Below, one piece after another: positions 46,031 to 58,476 of a stretch of DNA of 64,000 nt. The stretch's first letter is position 1. Every line of letters starts with the position of its first letter. The notes under the pieces are model-generated. The model saw only the letters and a list, made by a program, of their open reading frames with translations, made no database searches and was not told the origin of the DNA. Source of the DNA: Cercis canadensis (lineage: Eukaryota; Streptophyta; Magnoliopsida; Fabales; Fabaceae); contig QAOA01002281.1 of NCBI GenBank assembly GCA_003255065.1, forward strand, positions 49,547 through 113,546, given 5' to 3'. The translations under genes were made by a program, and so were the position numbers.

Positions 46031-47199
46031 CACCAATTAATGATATTTTACTTAATTAAAACTCTATATAGCTATAAAAATATATCCCATGCACATGTTG
46101 GAATTGGACGATCCAATAACACAATAAATGTCCTTACTTTTGATGTATTATATAGAATAGAGAAGTGCTGAAAATTATACCAGACGGCTAACCAATTTCT
46201 TCTTGCACCTTAATCTTAGGTATATTTTTCATTTAAGTTGATGGTTGGGTAATATATATTACATGAAGGTAAATCCATAACTCCCTCTCTCTCTTTCACT
46301 CACACACATAAACACACATATGCTTATATTATATTGTTCTAAAATGGTAAGAGTATTGGTTACTGATTTATCTTTCTCCTGACTTACTGATTATTGGTGT
46401 TTATTATTAAAAAAAATATTAATTACTAAAATGAGTTAATTTGGCGATGTAGAAGTTTACTAGTCTTCTGATGCTGGCCAACAGCATGATATGGATAGTA
46501 AACAACAAGGACTAGAGAAGGAAACCGGCCGTATGTGTAAGATTCGGAAAACAAGAAGTACAGCCATTTTCACAATTCTCCACCTTGTTCAAGTACTCCA
46601 TTTTATTAGTGATTATCATCAACCATTGTCTCTTTCCATATATGCCTAACTGTTTGACTTGAGCTCCATGTAAATTCTACATCTCTTAGTAAGGTGTCCA
46701 CATCTGTCAACTTTCTCTGCCTCATTCTTCTCCTGTTCACGAATGATGTAAGTATTTTGATAATGAATTATTTTTGGGATTGTTGATAATGAGAAATGCT
46801 AATTGCATTCTTTTAACACTCACACTAGCTCATACTTATGAAGTTGGCAAAATGTAAGACAAAAAAAAAAAAAAAAAAAAAAACCTTATTCAATTAGGTT
46901 TAAAGTGTGCCAATTATGCCATTTTGAGCATAACTAGCTTGCAGTAGCATTATGTTATTCCCTCCCCATAATCCCATTTACATATTACTCAAGTTTATAC
47001 TAACTCATGTTCATACAATCATCGATCAACAAAACTATAGTGCAACATCAAAACATTTAAGTGAATCAAATAAAGTTTAGATTGTGCCAACTGTCATATG
47101 AGATATTGTAAACGTGACTAGTGTGTTAGTAGTGATACGTACTCATCATACTCAAGCTAACCATCGCCTTCAGCACACACAGAAGCCTTGCTACGAAAT
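46031..47199. other. Intergenic, nothing recognised
   Basis: AT-rich, with an A run of about 24 bases at 46860. It may contain the promoter of the defensin-like relic that begins at 47200. Confidence 0.4.
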
Positions 47200-47292
47200 A
47201 TGGCAATTTCTTTTGGTAAATCTTCCACCATCATTGCCTTCCTATGCCTTTCCCTTTTCCTTCCACCTTCATTATTTAAAAAATGCTCTTGA
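47200..47292 (+). pseudogene. Defensin-like gene relic, signal-peptide exon only
   Basis: From ATG 47200 the frame reads MAISFGKSSTIIAFLCLSLF then LPPS, close to the signal peptide of the intact gene at 48818 (shared pattern of a K-S/F-ST-I/F core and LFLPP). Instead of a splice donor and cysteine-rich exon, it runs to a stop at about 47290. The next promoter block then starts at 47308. The mature domain has been lost. Confidence 0.6.
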
Positions 47293-47307
47293 CTCTTGTT
47301 TAGACAA

Positions 47308-47536
47308 ATATGTATAAATAGAGCTAGTTGTAAATTTCAGAATGGATGAAGTGTCTTTGTAATTTAAACATAAGGAAGAGGAGGTTGACAACCAAAAATG
47401 GCTGTGCCTCTCTTGGGTATTTCACTTTGCCTACCTCCCAAGGTCACCACAAGGATATCAAAGAAAGGAAAAAAGACAAGAACTAGAGACAAGTATATGG
47501 CCGTACTTGGAAGATCCTCAACTCCAAGTACATAAT
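47308..47536 (+). promoter_or_regulatory. Distal promoter block of the defensin-like gene
   Basis: It matches the upstream two-thirds of 33986-34376, up to CAAGTACATAA. In the other copy the sequence continues directly to CCATTTTAAATTCC and the TATA box; here a 1.15-kb insertion intervenes. Confidence 0.8.
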
Positions 47537-48686
47537 TGTTGGCCCCACAATTCTGTAATCTAGTTTTGATGATAACAAATGATTCTATTGTTACTAACCT
47601 TGTGTTATGAGCTTAAGTGTTTATTTAGGACAGGCTAGCTAGTAAGAAGTCTTGGAAACTAGTTCTATCCTCAACCTCTAGTTCTGGCAAAAGAGGACTT
47701 GTTCTTCCAAAAGTAGAATATCCAAGATTGCTGATGTGGACAAAATCTATTGAAGACTCTAGAAGATCCAAGATCTCTCTAATCACATCAAGAAATTAAC
47801 TCAGCAAGAAAAGGAAATTTCCTCTTGAGGGCGCCGTTGCAAGATCCACATTTTAAGGAAAAAAGTAAGAAAATTTTCACTAAAAAACAAAGGGATATGT
47901 GAGTGGGTTTTGCTTGGTGCTCAGTGTGACAGTTGTCCTTTGGATAGCCGGTAACCGGTGGTCTTCACATGGATGCAACTTGCTTATTAAAAATGTGACC
48001 CAAGGCTTCAGAAAAGCAAGAGAGAGTGAAATAGAAGAATGTATTCTTTTCTAAGTTTTTGTACTTAGAATTTCCTCTCTTCTTCTTTTTTCTTCAAGAA
48101 CAATAGTTTTTCAAATTCTTCTCTATTAAGAGAGTTATTTTATTTTATTTTATTTTTATGGGGCTTCATTTATGATAAATGAGATTTTTGTACTCATATT
48201 TCTATTGGAGAAATCTGTGTGTGTGAGTGACTCTTGGCGGTTGTGCTAGAAGGGAAAAGTTCTTGGTGAGCTTGAAGAAAATCATGGATGTAAAGCTTAG
48301 AGAAACTTGGACAACTAGACTTGATTCTAGTGGAATCCCAAACAATTGAGAGAAGTGGATGTAAGCAATGTTGTTGAACCACTATAAAATCTCTGACTTA
48401 GCTTTTCTCTCCTTGTCTCTTTGTTATTCTGATCTTTTTTGCATTTTTGAGATTCATATGTGATTTTGCTGCATGAGTATAATTCTCTGAGTTTCTCTTG
48501 TTTTGATATTAAGTGTTTTATCTAGCTCTCTTTCTCTGTTGAATTTAGTTTTATTAAAGAACTAGTTCTTAAGGTTAGAGAACTAATTCTTGAATATTGA
48601 ATTTATATGTATTTTAGAACTGTTTTAGTTTTAAATTTTGAAAACTCCTATTCACCTCCCTCTAGGAGTATTTCCTGAAACCTTCA
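47537..48686 (+). mobile_element. Solo LTR inserted in the defensin-like promoter
   Basis: A 1,150-bp insertion bounded by TGTTGGCCCCACAATT and CCTTCA, with flanks ATAAT (47532-47536) and ATAAC (48687-48691). The empty-site sequence is preserved at about 34224 (GTACATAACCATTTT), which fixes the boundaries. The terminal TG...CA, 5-bp flanks and a TATTCACCTCCCTCTAGG word near the 3' end resemble Copia LTRs. No internal coding region or second LTR is present. The orientation is inferred. Confidence 0.8.
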
Positions 48687-48817
48687 ATAACCATTTTAAA
48701 TTCCAATGTCTATATAGCAAAGTAACCATATTCCCCTGAATTTGCCTTGCTTTCGCTATATATACCCCATCAATCTTTTCTTTTGAGCACAATAAGGTCC
48801 TTTAGTTTCTAGCAAAC
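48687..48817 (+). promoter_or_regulatory. Proximal promoter of the defensin-like gene
   Basis: It contains GCTATATATACCCC (TATA box, about 48755-48768) some 50 bp before the start codon, and AGCACAATAAGGTCC, both conserved with the orphan copy at 34 kb. The natural upstream sequence is now 1.15 kb further away. Confidence 0.7.
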
Positions 48818-49248
48818 ATGGTGACTTCTGTTTGTAAATTTTCCACCTTCATTGTTGCCTTTCTCATGCTTGCCCTGCTCCTTCCCCCCATGATGGGTTA
48901 GACTCTCTCTCTCACTCTAATTTATATTGGTTAAGAATCATAATCATCTACCAGTATCATCCCTTTTTAATCTTTCTATATTCAGGGCTACGTATTATGG
49001 AAGAGGTATACTGTGTAAGACCTAGTAGAACATATAAGGGACTTTGTCATGGCAATTCCTGCGATCAAAAGTGCCAGGATGAAGGAGAAATTGGGGGAAA
49101 ATGTAGATGGCTGCAAAGTTATTGCAAATTGAATATTTGTGCAAACCTTTGTTCAAAGCCAAGTGGAATATGGAAATGGCCATGTTTTCGCTCATTACGA
49201 TATATAATGCAAGCAGAAGGAAAATGCAGTTGGGGGACTCAGCAGTAA
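48818..49248 (+). CDS. Defensin-like secreted cysteine-rich protein
   Basis: Two exons, 48818-48896 and 48986-49248, encode 113 residues, with the intron near the end of the signal peptide as in plant defensin genes. The signal peptide is MVTSVCKFSTFIVAF plus a Leu-rich run to MMG. The mature part has eight cysteines: YCVRPSRTYKGLC, SCDQKC, GGKC (gamma core), YCKLNIC and NLC. This fits plant defensins except that C6 and C7 are four residues apart instead of one. A tail follows (CSKPSGIWKWPC, then AEGKCSWG) that resembles the start and GKC core of a second defensin unit with cysteines missing. Such proteins are apoplastic antimicrobial or signalling peptides. The start is fixed by the signal peptide and the TATA distance. 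Confidence 0.82.
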
Positions 49249-50639
49249 CCTCTTCAAGTGTTTGTGCGTAGTTACTTGTTAACGAGTGATCAAAGACTAG
49301 AAAAACACTAAGCTACTTTGTGTTTCCAGAAAGAAACCCTGTTTTCGCTGTGATTGCTGTTTTTGAATTTGATGTTTGCATCCTTTAGAAATTATAGTGT
49401 TTCTAGTAAAGTGTTTTCAATATTTACATGGCAACATCTTAATAGTTGAGTACTAGATCAATCATGAAATGGAATGGTCTGTCTTATGTTGTGTAGCTTC
49501 TAGCTTACCATAAAAATAAATAAATAAAAGTGCTTTCAGCCAATACATTAATTAGTAGGACAAATGTGATTTTGCTTGTTTCTTGTTATTTGTCCTAAAC
49601 AATTATTAAATAAAATGAATAAAAAAATATGTTGCAAATATAATTATAATAAAATAATCACTTTAGATAATTTATCTTGAGAGGCTTGGAAGAAGGGTGA
49701 TTGACAAATAATTAAATCATAAGTATATTCTTATACCAAGATATTTCAACAGCTAAAGATGACAATGCTCATTATTTAGCCATGTCTTTTGCTTTTCACT
49801 ATTGCATGAAACCAAACACCCAACCAAAAAATTGCAAAAGCCAAAAACTAACCTTATTTTATCAAGATCTCCTCCCCAATCAACATTTGAGTATGCAATT
49901 AAATTGAGTTGTCTACAAGTGGTAGAATGGAAGAGACCATCAACAATGGTTATTTGATGTATCTCAAGATTCTTTTAGCAGCTCTCGTTAATTTTTTTGA
50001 ATTATGCTCATATATATATAAATGTAATAATCATATAGTACTAATGGTATTTTGGTCAGTTCATAAAATATTTGAACTTCTATGTCTTTTCTTTTAAGTT
50101 CTAAAATTTAAGAATAATTTTTTAAAATAATTTTAATAATACATTTCTATTTGATACTTTTGGTTGATTTTTCAAATCTTTTTGAAAAATTCATTGTTGG
50201 ACTCAGCAAAGCATTTTCCAACCATTAATACACAAAATAATTAACTTTGATTATTTTTTACAAGAATTAGATCTATAGTTGGGAAAAAAAGAGAGTTGAA
50301 TTCTCTATTTGGCCAATATTAAAAAAAAAGAAAAATAAGGTTAACTAGTTTATGGCAATTTTTTCTTTAAAAAGAAAAACACTACTCTTTTTCCCTTTTA
50401 CAAATTACCCCCTTAAAAAAAATTCAAATTGCTGACCTAGAATTATCTCGCATTGTCCAGAAACAGTCTGCGCAGACGAAAGCCTCCGTTTCTCAAACGG
50501 AGAAAGCTATAGAGATTGCGAGTTGCAGTTCCCGTGAGAGGAGTTGGGTACTCTGATCTTCTCGCAAATTTGCCCTTTTTTGGCAGAACGAGTGTTTCAT
50601 CTTTCTTGAGCACTCCCCAGTTCGGTTCTATACGCAATA
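49249..50639. other. Intergenic, nothing recognised
   Basis: AT-rich 3' flank of the defensin-like gene and upstream region of STIPL1. No coding or repeat feature is supported. Confidence 0.5.
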
Positions 50640-51255
50640 ACCGCTGTTTTAGGGTCTCTCTACACCGCTAGATTATTGGACGCAGAGGAATTTGCTTTGA
50701 AACTGAGGCAAGTTCGTAAATTCCTGTCGATTTCATCTTCTGTGTTCGCTAACTATGATGGGTTTTGTTGGGTCTGTAAAAAAAACCTAAATTTGTTCTT
50801 GTTCTCTGTAATTTGTTTTCTCAGGTGTTTTCGGAATTTTCACTGGTTTTGTCGTTATTTACTCCCCCAAAGTTTCACTTGGTAGCTCATTCTATTTTGC
50901 AATATTATCAGATTCCGTGTGTAATGAAAGTATTTGTTTGAACCCATTGATATTGAACATGAACAATTGGAATTGTTGATTAGAAGCTGTAAGGAAACCA
51001 ATTGGATTTGTCTGAATTATGTGAAGTTGGTGTCTATATGCTCTATCTCTAGCTTTGAAAACCATGAATCTTTTTGTAGCCAAACACACATCTTGCTAAG
51101 GGTGGGCGATGAGGAGGGTTCATAGTAGTGTTTTTTTTTCCCCCCCCTTTAATTATTATTCTATAAATTCTAAGAGCATCCCTTGATGTTTGTTCTGCTG
51201 AAATTTTTATTTTTATTTATTTTATGTTTTGAATTTAGGTTATCTACCTGTAAAC
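50640..51255 (+). promoter_or_regulatory. 5' leader of STIPL1 with probable leader intron
   Basis: A TTTGAATTTAG acceptor at 51238 sits 17 bases before the start codon, after a T-rich tract. An intron therefore very likely lies in the 5' UTR, with its upstream exon somewhere in 50450-50830. The exact donor is uncertain. Confidence 0.5.
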
Positions 51256-53844
51256 ATGGACGACTACCAGGAGATGGAGAGATTTGGGACGGAGAATGAT
51301 TTTGAAGATGGCCAATGGATTGGCGGCGAGTTCTACTTCAAAAAGCGCAAAGAGAAGCGTACTCAAACCAGAGAAGATGTTCTTTATGGGGTTTTTGCAG
51401 ACTCTGAAGACGACGATGATGATTATTCCAGTAGAAAGCGCAGGAAAGATCGTGATTTATCTAAGAAGCCTGACCTCACCAAGCCTGTGAATTTTGTTTC
51501 TACTGGCACCGTTATGCCCAATCAGGAAATCAACAACAATTCTGAAGTGGAGAATGAAATGGATGACAGTGAGGATAGGCCAGGTATTGGTCTTGGTGTG
51601 GGGGCTGCTAGCGCTCCTGGTTCTGGTTTAGGTTTTAATACTGGTAATCATGAAAAGGTTTCTGTTAGAAATGATGATTATGATGAGAATGATAATAACT
51701 TTCTGCCTTCAGCGTTTGGAAAGAAGATTAAAGAGGGAGCAATGAGAAGGGAGAGGGAAAGGGAGAGAGAGAAATTGGAAAAGAAGAAAGGTCAAGGTCA
51801 AAGTGAAGGTCAAGGTGGATCTAAGGATGTTGGGACTTTTGAGAAGCATACAAGGGGGATTGGAATGAAGTTGTTGAAGCAGATGGGTTATACAGGAGTA
51901 GGTGGCCTTGGGAGGAATCAACAAGGTATTGTGGCGCCTATTGAGACCAAAATGAGGCCAAAGAATATGGGTATGGGATTTAAAGACTTTAAGGAGACTA
52001 CTGTTTTACCTGGGTTGCAGGAACCAGACGAGAAGAAGAGCTTGCCAGGAGTACCACAACCTGCAGTTGGCAGAGCAAAAGAGAGGTTATGGTCAAAGCA
52101 ATCAAGGTTGAAGAAGAAGAAAGAGGAGAAAGAGTATGTTACCGCTGAGGAGTTGTTGGCAAGCAAGGAAGAACAGGATCTGGAGGTTGTTCAGAAGGTC
52201 TATGATATGAGGGGGCCACAGGTCCGCGTATATACAAATTTGTCAGATTTGAATGCTGAGGAGAAAGCAAGGGAAAATGATGTTCCAATGCCAGAGCTTC
52301 AGCATAATGTGGCATTAATTCTCAGGTTGGCTGAGGCTGACATCCAAGAGATCGATAGAGATTTGAGGAGAGAGAGGGAGACAGCACTTAGCTTGAAAAA
52401 AGAGAAAGAGAAGTTAGAAAAAGAGGTAGCACTCCAAAAGGAGCAGCTGGATGATTTGGAGGAAGTAGTGAGTTTGTTGGACCGAGTGGGAGAAGAGAAC
52501 ACCATGGGGACGTTAACGTTGGATTCACTTGAACAGTGCTTTAGTGACATGCAGAAAAGATATGCTGATAACTACAAGCTGTGTAACTTGTCGTGCATTG
52601 CTTGCTCATATGCTATGCCACTGTTTATCAGAGTATTCCAAGGATGGGACCCTCTTCGAAATCCGTCACATGGGTTGGAGTTGGTATCACGGTGGAAGAA
52701 ATTACTTCAAGGTGAAGATTTCGTTGATATCTGGGATGTAACATCACCATATACTCAATTGGTTTCTGAAGTTGTATTACCAGCTGTCAGGATTTCTGGT
52801 ATCAATACCTGGCAAGCAAGGGATCCTGAGCCAATGTTACGGTTTCTGGAGTCATGGCAAAGGTTGCTTCCTTCTTCTGTCCTCAATTCCATATTGGACA
52901 GCATAGTCATGCCAAAATTGTCAAGTGCTGTAGACACATGGGAACCACATCGCGAGACCATTCCTATCCACACTTGGGTGCATCCATGGCTACTTTTGTT
53001 AGGACAAAAGTTAGAGGGTATATACCAGACAATACGTTATAAATTGTGTACTGTTCTTGGTGCTTGGCACCCAAGTGATGGATCTGCTTTTGCCATATTG
53101 TCACCTTGGAAATCTGTATTTGATTCAGCAAGTTGGGAACAGCTTATGCGTCGTTTTATTGTGCCGAAGTTGCAGCTTGTCTTGCAAGAGTTCCAAGTGA
53201 ACCCAGCAGATCAGAAACTTGAGCAGTTTTATTGGGTAATGAATTGGGCCTCTGCTATTCCAATTCATCTGATGGTTGATATGATGGAGAAGTTCTTCTT
53301 CAACAAGTGGCTTCAGGTTTTGTATCATTGGTTATGCACAAATCCTAACTTTGAAGAAGTTACAAAATGGTATTTGGGATGGAAAGAACTTATTCCAATG
53401 GAACTTTTGGCAAATGAAAGTGTCCGATATCAGCTTAATTGTGGTCTTGATATGATGAACCAGGCTGTTGAAGGTATGGAGGTTGTTCAACCTGGTCTGA
53501 AAGAGAATATTAGCTATCTTAGGAAACTTGAGCAAAGACAATTTGAGGCCCAGCAGAAAGCAGCTGCCCTTGCTCAACAACAAGCTGCTGCAAGCTCGGG
53601 TGGTGTACATGAGTTGAGTTTGAAAGAAGTCATTGAGGCCCATGCCCAGCAACATGGTTTGCTGTTCAAGCCTAAACCTGGTAGAACGCATGATGGTCAT
53701 CAAATATATGGGTTTGGTAATGTCAGCATAATAATAGACAATGTGAAACAAAAGGTATATGCCCAAACTGAGGAAACATGGGCGTTGGAATCACTCCATG
53801 GTTTGCTAGAGTTGCATAATAAATCCCTAAATAAGAGGCGCTAA
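51256..53844 (+). CDS. STIPL1: Septin/tuftelin-interacting protein 1 homologue (TFIP11, NTR1-like)
   Basis: A single coding exon of 862 residues; ATG 51256 ([11 protein letters not shown]) is chosen because the frame upstream runs through a splice acceptor. The order is as in TFIP11. An acidic N-terminal TIP_N region comes first ([23 protein letters not shown]). The G-patch follows at about 198-243 ([20 protein letters not shown], then [11 protein letters not shown]). A charged coiled coil near 350-400 precedes the GCFC domain of the centre ([37 protein letters not shown]). The conserved end is [19 protein letters not shown] then [12 protein letters not shown]. It works with the DEAH helicase PRP43 in disassembly of the intron-lariat spliceosome. 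The reading frame is intact and the length is normal. Confidence 0.96.
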   Translation: MDDYQEMERFGTENDFEDGQWIGGEFYFKKRKEKRTQTREDVLYGVFADSEDDDDDYSSRKRRKDRDLSKKPDLTKPVNFVSTGTVMPNQEINNNSEVENEMDDSEDRPGIGLGVGAASAPGSGLGFNTGNHEKVSVRNDDYDENDNNFLPSAFGKKIKEGAMRREREREREKLEKKKGQGQSEGQGGSKDVGTFEKHTRGIGMKLLKQMGYTGVGGLGRNQQGIVAPIETKMRPKNMGMGFKDFKETTVLPGLQEPDEKKSLPGVPQPAVGRAKERLWSKQSRLKKKKEEKEYVTAEELLASKEEQDLEVVQKVYDMRGPQVRVYTNLSDLNAEEKARENDVPMPELQHNVALILRLAEADIQEIDRDLRRERETALSLKKEKEKLEKEVALQKEQLDDLEEVVSLLDRVGEENTMGTLTLDSLEQCFSDMQKRYADNYKLCNLSCIACSYAMPLFIRVFQGWDPLRNPSHGLELVSRWKKLLQGEDFVDIWDVTSPYTQLVSEVVLPAVRISGINTWQARDPEPMLRFLESWQRLLPSSVLNSILDSIVMPKLSSAVDTWEPHRETIPIHTWVHPWLLLLGQKLEGIYQTIRYKLCTVLGAWHPSDGSAFAILSPWKSVFDSASWEQLMRRFIVPKLQLVLQEFQVNPADQKLEQFYWVMNWASAIPIHLMVDMMEKFFFNKWLQVLYHWLCTNPNFEEVTKWYLGWKELIPMELLANESVRYQLNCGLDMMNQAVEGMEVVQPGLKENISYLRKLEQRQFEAQQKAAALAQQQAAASSGGVHELSLKEVIEAHAQQHGLLFKPKPGRTHDGHQIYGFGNVSIIIDNVKQKVYAQTEETWALESLHGLLELHNKSLNKRR

Positions 53845-53904
53845 ATTCTTGGATGGCTTCCCAAGAGTTATGGAAATGTGAAGTAACATCTCTGTTCTCA
53901 AGTA

Positions 53905-53924
53905 CTCTCTCTCTCTCTCTCTCG
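53905..53924. repeat. (CT)n microsatellite
   Basis: A CT dinucleotide run in the STIPL1 3' UTR. Confidence 0.9.
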
Positions 53925-56900
53925 CTTTGGAATTGACATCTCAGTTCTCAGTAATATGTCTCTAGGTTTCTGATATCGGTTGGTTCCACTGGATGAAGCA
54001 TGCTTTAGTTCATTAAGTACAGAATTTGAACTGGCTGTGATCGATAGTACTTAGTGCGGGCTTAAAGGTTTCGAGACTCTGGTTTTCTGATTGAGTGTTA
54101 TGTGAGCTGGCTGCAAATGATAATACTTAGTGACGACCTGATAGTTTGGAAACTTGTAATTTTCTGATGGAAGCATTTTTGTGCATTTTGTTTCTTGAAG
54201 ATTAGCAGAACAGTAGATCTCAAGTGATAGAAGGAAAAGATGAGGTAGGGCAGAATAATGTAGATAATGTCTGTTTCTTCAGCTCTGTCACTCAGGTAGG
54301 ATTTCATCACTTTATTGTCTCTCCTTTCATGTTAAAAGTGATCAATCTCCAATCGTGTATAATTACTTAATGTTCTGGAAGTTTTAATGATTTTTAAAGG
54401 CTGTATGAGACATCTAACCAAGTTCGCCAAAGTGTCTTATTAAGTCTGCTTCAAATGTTATTTCCCTAAGCTAACATGATGAAGAAAATGTGAAATTTTA
54501 GAAATGGTTCTGTTTTGTTTATTGATGGCTTTCTCTTAAATTCAAAACAAGGGGCAAATATAGACAGTAGGAAAAATGTTAAGGTAGAGACTGAAATAAT
54601 AAACTTGAAAATGTGCTTTTGGTTTTAGGATTGGTATTTCAGAGATACTTCCTCAAGATCAGAATTTCTGGGTTTCTAACTTTGGTGATTGAAAATGTGA
54701 TGTTGAAAACTTATGGGAAATACACTAATTACCTCGACACTGTTAGTGAATATGGCATGTCACCATTAAGATATATGCTAAGACTCAGGAGCTGTGTCCT
54801 TTGAGAAAACTCCAGAGAGCAAGGCAACCATTATGCAATAATTTCTAGTTTTCTTATGATTCTTTTGTTTGACAAAACCTGATACTGAAATTGGTGGGAT
54901 AGACACTATTTGCATGGATGGGGTACTTCATCTGTATAGCTGGAACTGAGATTGGTAGGATAGGTGCTAATTGCATTAGAATGTTGATGCTGTCTGTGGT
55001 GTTTTGTTGGATTAGAATGCTCTCATTGTTAAGGACTCTTCCTTGCCCTTACCGCTGTTATGGGATGGGATCGTTCATTTAGCTTCCCCTGGTGTTCTGC
55101 CCATGGCCTTTTTAAGGGACCTCTTTCAGATTTGCATAGAGATTGGATTGCCTTATTGTGCTGATGATTCTATGTAGTTTTTCTGATATTACCAGAAGTT
55201 TGTATTGGAAATATACAGAAATCATACTAATACCATTTGGGGTACTGCAAATGACACTTTTGTATTGATTTTCTGAAATGATTGAAAACAAACTTTCAGA
55301 GATCAACACCAAAAAAGTCAAGTTGTTTATACACCAGGAATGAAAACAATGAACATCTGTGTCCAAAACTCTCTTTTTTTTCTAGAAGTTTTCAAAGATT
55401 AGGGCTGTGGTTTTCTTCATCTGTAGCTCCCTGCCTCTGCTCTTGGTGCTTCTTCCTCAACCATAAGCATGGGCAGTGGCACTGTCGCAAGATTCTGTGT
55501 TTCCTGTTCTGTGTTCCTTTGTGGTGAGCTTCTTCCTCAGATTCTCTGTTGCCTTCCAACAAGAAGCCTTGACTCAATTATCTGCAATGAACTCTAAAGA
55601 ATGTTTCTGAACTTCAGAGGGGCACTTTCTTTCTCTACATGGCCAAGTCATTGATGATATAAATCTCACCAACTCATCACTTACCAGCTTTAACTTGTTT
55701 ATTCAAATAGTATTTGGGCTGTTTGCTGACTGTTCGGACAAAGGATTATCCCTTTCTAATGCTAAAAGATGTATTTTATAACGGTGAGAGACTTAGTCAC
55801 AAGTTTTCTAGAAATAAGAGAAACAGGTTACAAGTAGATAGGAGGATAAGATATATTCCTAAAAAGAAACTTAAAAAAAGAAGAAAAAGAAACCAGCATA
55901 AAACACATCAATGCAATAAAGCTCTCCAATCCCTCTGCATTCATTGATGTCAATCAACTAGACCCCCCTTGAAGAGGCCATTTGCAGAACGCCAAAGAGA
56001 AGACAGAAAAAAAATCCTATCCCGTAACAGCTTCCAAATCAATGAACTATGATTGCAAACTTTCTGAGTTCTAGTGTCTCGGGTTAGCATAATCTACTTG
56101 TCATTGTATGAGGCTGCCACTTTGTTTACCAGCGACATAGATTAAAACAGTTACACGACCAAGTGAAATTTAACTTCCAATTTTTATCATCTTATTCAAA
56201 ATTTCTGAAGTTTTTCCTACCTTTGATATGGTTGGTGCAAGGATATGAACTTGATTGTTTCTCTTACTGGATATGCAGGCTGAGTTTTCTCATGGCTTTC
56301 TGGAATTCTTCTGTGGATGTGCATGAACCAGGAAAATAGGAAAGCAATATAGAAAGAGACGGGTTTCCCAAGTTGTGTCAATCTCTTGTGCTCATTGTGC
56401 CCTTATAGATACATGGTATATGAAACCCATTCCAAGTTCCTGCTCTGTGCAGATTAGAAAGTAGAACTATATGAATGTCTCAGTTTAATCTCTTAACATG
56501 TTGGGTTAGAGTTGTGATGAATGATGATGTCTTGTATTCGTATTATCGCTACAAACTTGCACTTGTTTGATCAAGTTCCACTAATAAGGGTGGGGGGGGG
56601 GGGGNGCGGGGAAACTGCAATATCTGTACTTTTCATCAGTCAGAAATAAAGGTAGCTATTTTTAATCTTTGGTGTCTGTAAAAAAGCCTTTCTCTTCACT
56701 CAGAGGCAATGCACGAGGAAGGGAAAGCAAGCTTAACCGGTGCTAGAAGAGAGTCCAATGTCTAGCAAACCATTCAAGGTAAGGGCTCTCATGTAACTAG
56801 TTACAAAGCTCCAAAAGAGGGGTAGAGGAATCTCGACACGCATTACAAATTGGATGGTAGGCGGATGGGAAATTATCTAATTTTTCCGCTGTATTTGAGT

Positions 56901-58015
56901 TGAAATTACAAGAAGTGATCAGATAATATCTTGTGTTTGGAATAGATTCATCAAGAATTGATTCTTATAGCGAGAATTGAGACAAAGAATTAGTAAGGGG
57001 GGGAGAATTGATTCTTGAAGAATCTGCCTACGGTCGTTTCTCTCAAAATTTGAGGTAGTTAATAGGGCAGCAAAACAGGTCGTGCACAATTTAAAGGTGA
57101 AATGGATATTTTCCTTCTACCAATCTAGAAGTGGGATGATATTAATGGTCAATTATTACAAGTGTATATATCCTACAAGCGGAATTGACAATTGGGAACA
57201 CTAATAGTTGCCCACTTGGTGCCAGTATTTTATCATGGAAGTCTCATGATGAAATTTCATTGGGACTGATGAGTGGGATTTGGGAGGGAATAGGCTATTC
57301 TTGTTGCATTGCTTCTAATTGACCAAAAAGAAAAGTAAGAACTAAAATCAAATGTCTAACGGAAATTTTTTTGATTATGATATCTATGCCACAAGTGGTA
57401 TTCTTGGAGGTTACATTTTGAATAGAAAACTTTATTGTGTTGAATAAGTATCAAAATTTGTTTGTCATATATCTTCCATTGAGAAGCTATAATACACTTT
57501 TACGGTTGTTAATTTAAGTCCAATAATATTTGATTTAGATGGCAAACAACACTTCTTCCTCAATTGAAAAATCAAACAAGAAAAACCACCAGCTGCCTCC
57601 ATGCTGCACACTTGCTCTCCTAGAGAAGCTACAAGTACCAAAAGAGAAGGCGCGGGGAACTCGGGTGTGCCTTGTGAGCGTAATTTAACTGATGGTAAAT
57701 CTTGGGGTGCCCTTTGTGGACTATGGATGCATCTCTGTGTTTTTCTTCAATGTAAAATGTATCGAACTTCCAAAAATGTAGATTACTAGTAAATTTATCC
57801 AACTTCTTATATGGATCATATCGATAGCATTGATAAAGTGTTGGATGTTGCAGAACCACTTTGTTAATACTTGCACGAAATTTAATCAACAAAAGGGTTT
57901 TTTTTTAAAAAAAAAAAAAAATTAAAGAATTACCCGTTATTGGAATTTTTCTAATATAAAAGCAAGGAAATATTTGCATGGTAAATATATTTCCCATGTT
58001 TCAAATTCTTAGAAT
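53925..58015. other. Intergenic, 4 kb without a recognised gene
   Basis: The first part is the STIPL1 3' region. Short open frames exist but none shows a domain, splice support or family resemblance. A G run with an N at 56605 marks an unresolved homopolymer. No transposon boundaries are visible. Confidence 0.45.
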
Positions 58016-58376
58016 GGTGTTTGGTATGGGAATTGAATTTCTATTCCTAGAATTCCATATTCCCGAATGTGATTCCTAAAAATATTACATTGGCATGCTT
58101 GGTTAGCATTGAGTATTTCCGGACACCGGTGCCACTAGGAATATTGCATTGGCATGCTTGGTTAGCATTGAGTATTTCCTGGAAACTGGTGCCACAGCTG
58201 GCCAGTGACGGCAGCTGGTGGTGGCTCAGCATTCACACCTTTTAAGATGGGAATGCTGTCCAAGGCCAACATTCCCACTTTTTTTTTTTCCTTCTCTTGT
58301 GTCAAACATGAGAAAGTGAGATTCTAGACCTCACTTCCCCAGAAAACTTGCAAGATTCCTCATACCAAACACCATC
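58016..58376. mobile_element. Foldback MITE with an internal 61-bp tandem duplication
   Basis: The ends TGGTGTTTGGTATGGGAAT and the complement of ATTCCTCATACCAAACACCA form a terminal inverted repeat of about 19 bp. Inside, ATTGGCATGCTTGGTTAGCA through TTGAGTATTTCC occurs twice in tandem (from about 58087 and 58148). No convincing target duplication is seen. The end sequence is typical of hAT-derived plant MITEs. Confidence 0.7.
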
Positions 58377-58476
58377 AAGATGTAAAGCAAGCAGATGAAA
58401 CAAATCTAAAGGATATAGGTAAAACTCTTAACTGCATTCAACCTTTGAAACTCTTGATAGAACTATCAAAAAAATG

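Noticed and set aside
51229-51255. Nine extra N-terminal residues for STIPL1
   Set aside because: They start at a TTG and cross a T-rich splice acceptor (TTTGAATTTAG); the ATG at 51256 begins the conserved TIP_N region.
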